NCBI GenBank assembly: GCA_002110485.1
Contig: MOWL01000067.1
Location: 3,224,001 to 3,288,000 of the forward strand
Direction of reading: 5' to 3'
Source: Emergomyces orientalis
Taxonomy: Eukaryota; Ascomycota; Eurotiomycetes; Onygenales; Ajellomycetaceae
Length of the DNA: 64,000 bases
The position numbers and the translations under genes are program-made. The notes under the pieces were generated by a model that was not told the DNA's origin, searched no databases, and saw nothing but the letters and a program-made list of their open reading frames with translations. This document shows, one piece after another, positions 57,176 through 64,000 of the stretch (position 1 is the stretch's first letter; each line of letters opens with the position of its first letter).

Positions 57176-58473
57176 ATGGCACAGCCAATCCCCAAGACCA
57201 CAAAGCAGTGGAGCCTCGCCAGCCAGAATGGTTTTGATTCTCTCAAATTTACAGAGGAGCCGGTGCCTGAGCTCGAATATAATCAGGTGTTAGTGAAAAG
57301 TAAGGTTGTCACGCAGTCCTTTTCTCATCTTGAAGAGCGAGCCGCAGAAAGGGAAAGAAAAGGAGGGGGTTGGGGTGTGGATGAATCCCTAGTGATTATA
57401 CGGAGTATTTAAAAAAAAAAATTAAAACCAAAGCATCAACTAACATAATCCGTCTATATAGTCCAAGCAGCTGCCCTAAATGTATGCTACATATCACATT
57501 CCCACCCACTCTTAAGAACCCTTTCCCTATTAGCCAACGCGTTTAGGCCCGCGATCTCGTCATCGTACACGGGGTCTACCCCATCCCCATTCGACCCAAC
57601 GTAGTTCCCGGCTCCGATGGCGCCGGCACCATCCTGGCCATCGGCAAAAACGTCACCCGCTTCAAGCCAGGTGACAAAGTTACCACAACAATCAACCAAC
57701 AGCACATTGCGGGCCCGATGACAGTACCAGCATCACGGTCTGGGCTCGGCGGCACCTACCATGGCACCCTGCGCACCGTCGGCGCCTTTGACGAGCAAGG
57801 GCTGGTCAGCATGCCTGAGGGCCTAAGCTTCGCCGAAGCCGCAACGCTTGGCTGCGCCGGGCTGACGGCATGGAATGCCCTGTTTGGGTTGCCTGGGAAA
57901 CAGATTATGCCGGGCCAGTGGGTACTGACGCAGGGGACGGGCGGGGTGAGTTTGTTCGCGATTCAGTTTGCGAAGGTTGTGGGTGCCAAGGTGATTGCGA
58001 CGACGGGGTCAGCGGAGAAGGTTGGGTTATTGGAGAAATTGGGGGCGGATCATATTATCAACTACCGGGAGACCGCCGATTGGGGGACTGCGGCGAAGGC
58101 GTTGACGCCTGGTGGGCTTGGGGTTGATATTGTTGTCGACGTTGTGGGTATGGCCACGTTGAAGCAGAGTGCTGCGAGCGTAAAACTTGATGGGATTGTT
58201 AATTTGATCGGGTTTATGGCTCCGTCAGGGTCGGGGGAGACGGAGCCGATGCCTGGAATGCTCAATATTTTAATGGGTGGGTTTACGGCGCGGGCAGTAT
58301 GGACCGGCAGTCGCCTGCAGATGGATGAAATGTGCAGGGCCATCGTGGCCAATGTGGATAAGCTGCGTCCTGTTGTGGATTCGAAGGTGTTTACTCTTGA
58401 GCAGACTAGGGAGGCGTATGAGTATCTGGAGTCTCAGAAGCACCAGGGAAAGGTGTGCATTGAGATATCCTAG
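57176..58473 (+). CDS. Zinc-independent medium-chain dehydrogenase/reductase (quinone-oxidoreductase-like)
   Basis: NAD(P)H-dependent oxidoreductase of the zeta-crystallin/quinone reductase side of the MDR superfamily. Exons 57176-57299, 57462-57481 and 57547-58473 give 356 aa. Exon 2 is only 20 nt and codes the IQAAALN strand that joins the two halves of the GroES-like domain. Motifs: LVIVHGVYPIPIRPNVVPGS-D (~51-71), GDKV (~95), LGCAGLTAWNALFG (~138), then the NADP-binding GTGGVSLFAIQFAKVVGAKV (~163-182) and VDVVG (~232). The catalytic zinc Cys/His set and the four-Cys structural lobe of alcohol dehydrogenases are absent. The C-terminus ends VFTLEQTREAYEYLESQKHQ-GKVCI, as is usual in the family. 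Physiological substrate unknown. Confidence 0.88.
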
Positions 58474-58989
58474 AGTTTATGTGATATAGTGGGAATTGTT
58501 AGATTCTGAAGGCCACACTCGGAACGAGCTTAATAAACTTCTCGTATTTGAAATGAGATGATACACATTGTCTAAAATTAGTTGAGGGGTCCCTTGGGTA
58601 TAGAGTTGAGCGGGGAAAAAAAGGTTTAAATGGTATGATTGATAAAGCTAGTAGAGCTGTGTATGCCTCCCCTCCCCGTCTGAGTGCAAGAGGCCTCCAT
58701 TTCAATTTAACGGATGAGGATTGAATTACTAGGCCACCTGTACATATGCAATTAATGTCGACAGGGTTAACACGTCACTCTTCCTCCGGGCACGGAGACA
58801 ATAGATTCGGGGTATTTTTAATTAATATACAGTTTTCAAAGAGTAACGGTGAACTATGGTGAGAAATTCGTCTATCCAACACATTGCCCAAAAGTATACA
58901 TCACACACATATATACGCATATATAAACATATGTGAGACAAAATGACTTCGTTTTAAATATCCAAACGTAATTCCCTTTATTTCACCAC
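58474..58989. other. Short intergenic region between convergent genes
   Basis: About 515 bp between the MDR and ferrochelatase stops, AT-rich, with TATATA/CATATA runs near 58,895-58,935. It presumably holds both 3' ends. No gene seen. Confidence 0.5.
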
Positions 58990-60409
58990 TTATCGTACTA
59001 GAGACGCGAGCTCAGGCCCCGCGAAAAACTTCTTCTGCTCCAGACACCTCTCGCTGGTACAGCCCTGACACCGCAGCGTCATTTGGCGCGAGCAACTTTG
59101 CCCACTACGCAAGTGTGCCGCAGCAATGTCCGCCAGCGCCTGGATGAAAACGGGGTTACCATTCAGACTCTCAACTCTCTTAACACCAGGGCTGTTCGCT
59201 TCATGAATGACTTCCTGGTCCAGCTCGAAAAGGGTTTCGATGTGGTCGCTGGTGAAGGCGATGGGGATTAGAAGAAGATCCGTCTGCCCCTTTTTCACGT
59301 AGTTTTGAACTGTATCGCTAGTTTGCGCTCCGAGCCAGGCTGAAGGGCCGACTTGGGATTGCCAGCAGAGGCGATAAGGGTTTGAGAAATTTAGTCGCTG
59401 CATGACTGCATAGACGGTTGCGGCGACCTCTGCCGCGTATGGGTCTCCTGAATATTTAAATTAATGATTATCTTCTTAGTTAATTAGTTTTCATGTGAAA
59501 AGCATACCTCGATTGATGACGCTCATGGGCAAGCTATGAGCAGAGAAGAGGAGAACAACGTCATTCCTCCGTTCCTCAGGGTATGTGGCAAGTCGCTTTT
59601 CAATATTCCGAGAGAATGCCTCTATTAAACCCGAATGCGCAGGCCATCGGTCAATAACACTCCACTGAATAGCGCCCTCTAGTTCCCTTCCCCCACTCGT
59701 GCGCTTGCCTTCCAGTCGGTTGCGCCATTTCCATAACTCATTCAAAGAGCTGCCTGTTGTAGAACAAGAGTATTGCGGATATTGTGTGAACGCCACTGCA
59801 CGACCTCCTTTGCCTCCTCCGAATCCGTCCCGGAGCATCTGCTCATAGGTGGTTTCTGTCAATGGGGCTGCATACCGGAACGCCACGTATGGCTTGTGTG
59901 GTGCAGTTTCCGGCGATATATTGTCTAGAATCTTGCACATTTCCTTGCATTGGTACTCAGACCACTTTTTAATTGGTGAACCCCCTCCGATAGCAGCATA
60001 CTGCTTTTCGATTTTGGGCGTTCTACGGCGGGAGATTAGGGGTCCTAGGTATGATTGAAGTCGCCCCAGAGGTATTATATCGGGATCTGCCTGAAACGAA
60101 ACACATAAAGGCTGTCAGTAAAGATACAACATAGATTACAAAAACAATAATGCAAGTCATTCGTACAAATAATCTGCTCAAATAATCGCCAACATCTTGT
60201 GTTGTCTGCGGTCCTCCCATATTCAAGAACACCATGGCAGTCGGCCCCTTCGAGCCGGTTGAGTCTTGGGTGACAGGAGGGGCAGCTGTTGCCATCCCAC
60301 GCTGTTGCTGTTCGCCATAGCTTGTAAGCAATACCGACGCCGTCTGTCTCCAATTCGACCTCCTCAGCGTCTGCCTGGGAAGTGCTGTGAGGGAAGTTCG
60401 TAGGGGCAT
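58990..60409 (-). CDS. hem15: Ferrochelatase, mitochondrial
   Basis: Inserts Fe2+ into protoporphyrin IX, the last step of haem synthesis, on the matrix side of the inner mitochondrial membrane. Exons 60167-60409, 59508-60090 and 58990-59447 give 427 aa. The first about 45 residues are Arg/Ser/Thr-rich with no acidic cluster, a matrix presequence. Motifs: AMVFLNMGGPQTTQDVGDYL (~58-77), IGGGSPIKKWSEYQ (~110), RYAAPLTE (~145), FTQYPQYSCSTTGSS (~177), the catalytic SAHSLPMSVINRGDPYAAEV (active-site His, ~262-281) and FTSDHIETLFELDQEV (~345). The C-terminus has CQGCTSERCLEQKKFF, giving the CxxCx4C pattern that with one internal Cys holds a [2Fe-2S] cluster in animal and fission-yeast enzymes. Starts 557 bp from Ku70, in divergent orientation. 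Confidence 0.95.
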
Positions 60410-60966
60410 TTCAGAAGCGGATATGCTGAGAGGCTGATATGCGGTGGTGAACGACTGGCGCAGTAAATTCAGGACCTAGAAAAGGGCGCCGGGCCGGATA
60501 ATATAACAGTGGTAACAATTCCCTGATTTGCAAAGCAGTTGGTCAATTGGAGATATGGTTTCAATACGTAATTAGCAAATGATTAAGGTTGCCCATTGTT
60601 GCCGCCAAAATCCGGGTTGCCCGTGGTTGCATTTCCATCTCCAGCCAATCAGAAGTCAAGAAAAGTAATGCAAAGAAGTAATGCATCACGTGCCCTGGCG
60701 TCTCTTTCCGCGTGTCCTTGGCGTTTATTGGCGGCTATTGTCGCGCGCTGACATCACCCAAAAGGCTACCTGCGAGCATCAGGCAGAAGTGAGGACTAGA
60801 GCAACTACTTGTACTGTACAAGAACGCGATAAAGCAATAATATCCGTGTTTAGGTCTTGTCAAAAGCAACAACAACGCAGCAGCAGCAGCATTTTTATTT
60901 TTATTTTTGCTTCATTGTAAACTATTTAATCATCGCGGGGGTGTCACGGGCTAACTCTCCTCAAAA
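60410..60966. promoter_or_regulatory. Divergent promoter between ferrochelatase and Ku70
   Basis: 557 bp separating two start codons. It holds a CCAAT box at 60645-60649 (agCCAATcag context) and a CACGTG palindrome at 60687-60692. CCAAT is a binding site for the HAP complex that controls haem and iron genes in filamentous fungi, and CACGTG is a bHLH E-box. Both are sequence matches only, and their use is inferred. Confidence 0.5.
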
Positions 60967-63355
60967 ATGGCTGATGAGTCGGCCCCTTGGCAGCAGGATG
61001 ATACGCTCGAGGAGGAGGAAGATATTGATGAAACGGTACAGTAACTATTTATATTTGATAAAACTCATTATGTGGCTCAATTATTGTCCTTCCATACTAA
61101 ATATGTCTATCCAGGGCTATAAATCTGTCAAAGATGCTGTCCTTTTCGCCATTGAGATCAGCGAGTCTATGTTAACTCCGCCTCCTGAGACTGGTTCCAA
61201 GAGAGCTGATGGGGAATCACCCGCCACTGCTGCCCTGAAGTGCGCATATCATCTGATGCAACAGCGGATAATCTCAAACCCCAAGGACATGATTGGCATC
61301 TTACTATACGGGACACAGGAATCCAAGTTTTACGATGAAGACGAAAGTGGCCGGGGAAATCTGTCATACCCACACTGCTATCTATTCACAGACCTTGACG
61401 TGCCCGCGGCAGAGGACGTGAAAAAACTCAGGGCCTTGGTACATGATGAAGAGGAGGCAGAGCGGATATTGGTTCCGTCAAAGGATCGCGTCTCAATGTC
61501 CAATGTGCTGTTTTGCGCAAACCAGATATTCAGTTCCAAAGCTCCCAATTTCTCCTCCAGACGATTGTTTATCGTGACAGACAATGACGATCCACACTCC
61601 AAAGACAAGGGACTGAGGTCCGCTGCAACTGTACGCGCAAAGGATTTATACGATCTTGGCGTTATTATCGAACTTTTTCCAATATCCCGACCAAATCAAG
61701 AATTTGACAGGTCGAAGTTTTTTGACGTATGTTTATATTCCTTGCCCTCCCACCGTATGGGTTTTCCGGCTAATATCAGCACCAGGATATTATATACAAA
61801 GCCTCTCCAACGGATCCGGAAGCGCCTGCCTTCCCCACGACCCAAACAAAAGTCTCAACCTCCGGTGGCGGTGGCATATCGCTTCTAAAGTCATTACTGT
61901 CGTCGATAAACTCAAAATCAGTACCCCGTAGAGCATTATTTTCCAGCGTACCATTGGAAATAGGGCCAGACTTCAAAATCTCCGTCACGGGTTATCTAAT
62001 ATTTAAGCGCCAAGAACCTGCGCGGAGTTGCTACGTATGGCTAGGCGGAGAGGAGCCGCAAATAGCCAAAGGCGTCACTACGCAAATGGCTGATGATTCT
62101 GCACGAGAAGTAGAAAAGTGGGAGATTAGGAAAGCATATAAATTCGGCGGGGAGCAAATCTCCTTTACTCAGGAAGAACAAGCTTCGCTACGGGATTTCG
62201 GTGAGCCTATTATCCGCATCATCGGATTCAAGCGACTCTCAGCACTTCCAATATGGGCCTCTATGAAACACCCGACGTTTATATATCCGTCCGAGGAAGG
62301 ATACGTTGGCTCCACACGTGTTTTCTCTGCACTCTATCAAACACTTTTGAGAAAGGAGAAACTAGCACTAGTATGGTTCGTGCCGCGTAAAAACGCAGCT
62401 CCAGTTATGGCTGCGATGATTCCTGGTAAAGCGAAGCTAGATGAAGACGGCGAAGAGGTGATTCCTCAGGGCATGTGGATCCTACCTCTCCCCTTCGCAG
62501 ATGATATCCGACAAAGTCCAGAAACGAATATTATCACTGCTCCTGACACATTAGTTGATAAAATGCGAACGGTAATCCAATTACTTCAGCTGCCAAAGGC
62601 ACAATACGACCCTCAGAAATACCCAAACCCTTGTAAGTTGGACGCCATTTTTCTGTCCTTCCTAGTATACGAATTTAGTACATTCCTCGAGCTAACCATT
62701 TCTCACACGATCAGCTTTACAATGGCACTACCGCATTTTACAAGCCCTTGCTCTCGACGAAGACCTCCCAGAACAACCAGAAGACAAAACCTTACCAAAA
62801 TATCGTCAAATCGACAAGGTTCGTTTCGCTCTCATTCCTCCGCCTTTGGTTTCCGTTACTAACCCAAACCAAACATCTTTTCCCCTCAAGCGCGCCGGTG
62901 AACATGTAATAGCCTGGGGCGAAGAATTAGAAGCTCAACATCTGAAAATCGAAGCCGAACAGCCTGTAACATCAACCCTCGTCAAGCGGCCCGCAAGCAG
63001 AGCGCAAGAACAAGTCAAAGGAGACTCACGCCCCGCCAAGAAAGCGAAAACTAGTCCTGATGCTTCCGGCGCGGCTGACGATGTAAAAATGCACTACGAA
63101 AAGGGGGCGCTGAGTAAGGTTAGATACAGTTACCCCGTTGTCGGCCTATCTGCTTGAGTGATAGTTTCTGCCCTTCGTTCCACCCGGTCGCACCGCGTAT
63201 GAAGCATGTAAGTACATGAGCTAATTGAACATTGTGAAACAATATAGTTGACGGTGGCTGTCCTTAAAGACTTTCTCCAATCTCAGGGTCTATCTGCGAC
63301 GGGTAAAAAGGCCGATATGATAGAGCGGGTGGAGGATTTTTTGGAGCAGAAGTGA
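60967..63355 (+). CDS. ku70: Ku70, DNA end-binding subunit of non-homologous end joining
   Basis: Forms the Ku70/Ku80 ring that loads on broken DNA ends in the nucleus, and also acts at telomeres. Exons 60967-61035, 61115-61726, 61786-62632, 62715-62818, 62891-63118 and 63248-63355 give 655 aa, the usual size for fungal Ku70. The N-terminus is acidic (WQQDDTLEEEEDIDET). The von Willebrand-A-like domain starts at SVKDAVLFAIEISESML (~27) and includes KDMIGILLYGTQESKF. The central DNA-encircling beta-barrel runs from about 270 to 540 (KISVTGYLIFKRQEPARSC, IRIIGFKRLSALPIWASMKH, LALVWFVPRKNAAPVMAAMI). A Lys-rich linker with KRPASRAQ and RPAKKAKTS, a likely nuclear signal, leads to the C-terminal SAP domain (LTVAVLKDFLQSQGLSATGK, ~621), encoded by the last exon. 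All joins keep phase. Confidence 0.95.
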
Positions 63356-64000
63356 TGTTCAGACCCGGGATCTATTATATGCTGCTACCGTTGCTACTCC
63401 TATGCTGAATTATTCTAAACATTTCCCCACCCTGCTCCATTCCTGCGAATTTCGTTTACTTCATCATTTTTGAGGTTTCGAGATGCCTAGTTTATATCCC
63501 CCCTTTCTTCGGTTTAGTTTATGTTAGTTTCGATTTGCGCCCATGGGATTTAGATTGACTGGTATGGTATGAAAAAAAAGAGGAGCTTTTAGGAGTTGTG
63601 AGAATTGTATTATATGTCAACCAGTTGGTCTGACCAAAGCCAATTTGGTGGGCTGGGTAATTGTAACATTGAGACAGCTTCCACCGCGGTAAAGGACATC
63701 CTTAAATAACTACCATGAGTCACAGTTCAACTCTTCTTGACATCTTGGAGTCTACCAGCTACTGTATAGTTACCGTGTAAACCGCCCAGTCCGTTGGTTT
63801 CTTACCAGACTTCAAGTAAAAATCACCACCACCATACACGTTGCTGACATTATTCTGCTCTGCATTCTAAAGCAAACAACCCATACGCGTACTAAAAATT
63901 AGAGGACAAACTAACAGATAGGGGGACAACTGGTTACCAAGGCACACCACACGGCAATACTCCGCTATGGTGTCCCTTGTTGATATTACAACCACAGCAC
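63356..64000. other. 3' flank of Ku70 and window end
   Basis: T-rich 3' region followed by AT-leaning sequence to the edge of the window. No coding frame or other feature seen. Confidence 0.5.

Noticed and set aside
1..64000. tRNA and rRNA genes
   Set aside because: Looked for GGTTCGAANCC-type B boxes and cloverleaf pairs by eye; isolated GGTTCGAA at about 28,510 lacks the rest of a tRNA.

Overview
The window is nuclear DNA of a filamentous ascomycete (Pezizomycotina). Genes carry short GT-AG introns with CTAAC-type branch sites, 5' leaders are pyrimidine-rich, and the proteins read as Eurotiomycete orthologues. The mix of compact housekeeping clusters and gene-poor AT-rich stretches holding decayed LINE and Ty3/gypsy copies fits Onygenales, perhaps Ajellomycetaceae. 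The order and family are inference; the fungal origin is clear.

Left block (2-17.5 kb): a PP4 regulatory subunit 3 (Psy2/SMEK) gene, an orphan fungal multipass membrane protein, a lipid-droplet-type serine hydrolase convergent with the decapping activator Dcp1, and, divergent from Dcp1, an OCRL-like inositol polyphosphate 5-phosphatase. Next, at 18.5-21.9 kb, a small coiled-coil gene is split by a 5'-truncated non-LTR retrotransposon. The insertion has a 13-bp target-site duplication and a (TAA)n tail, and the host reading frame continues in phase on the far side. A minus-strand gene for a conserved disordered protein follows (23.8-25.6 kb), flanked by strongly low-complexity DNA.

Middle block (26-42 kb) is gene-poor. 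It holds a possible small secreted protein, a seven-exon CorA-like magnesium-transporter-family gene, a broken SNF2-type helicase fragment and degraded Ty3/gypsy pol pieces.

Right block (42-63.4 kb) is dense housekeeping: a Cid1-type nucleotidyltransferase, squalene epoxidase (ergosterol synthesis), a large mitochondrial-type helical-repeat (PPR-like) protein, an MFS transporter, a quinone-oxidoreductase-like MDR enzyme with a 20-nt micro-exon, ferrochelatase (haem synthesis), and Ku70 (non-homologous end joining), which is divergent from ferrochelatase. No operon-like or metabolite-cluster logic joins them. ERG1 and HEM15 are linked only in that both belong to oxygen- or iron-dependent metabolism.

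Exon coordinates were placed by hand from splice consensus, reading frame and family similarity remembered without a database, and may be off by a base or so. No RNA evidence was available.
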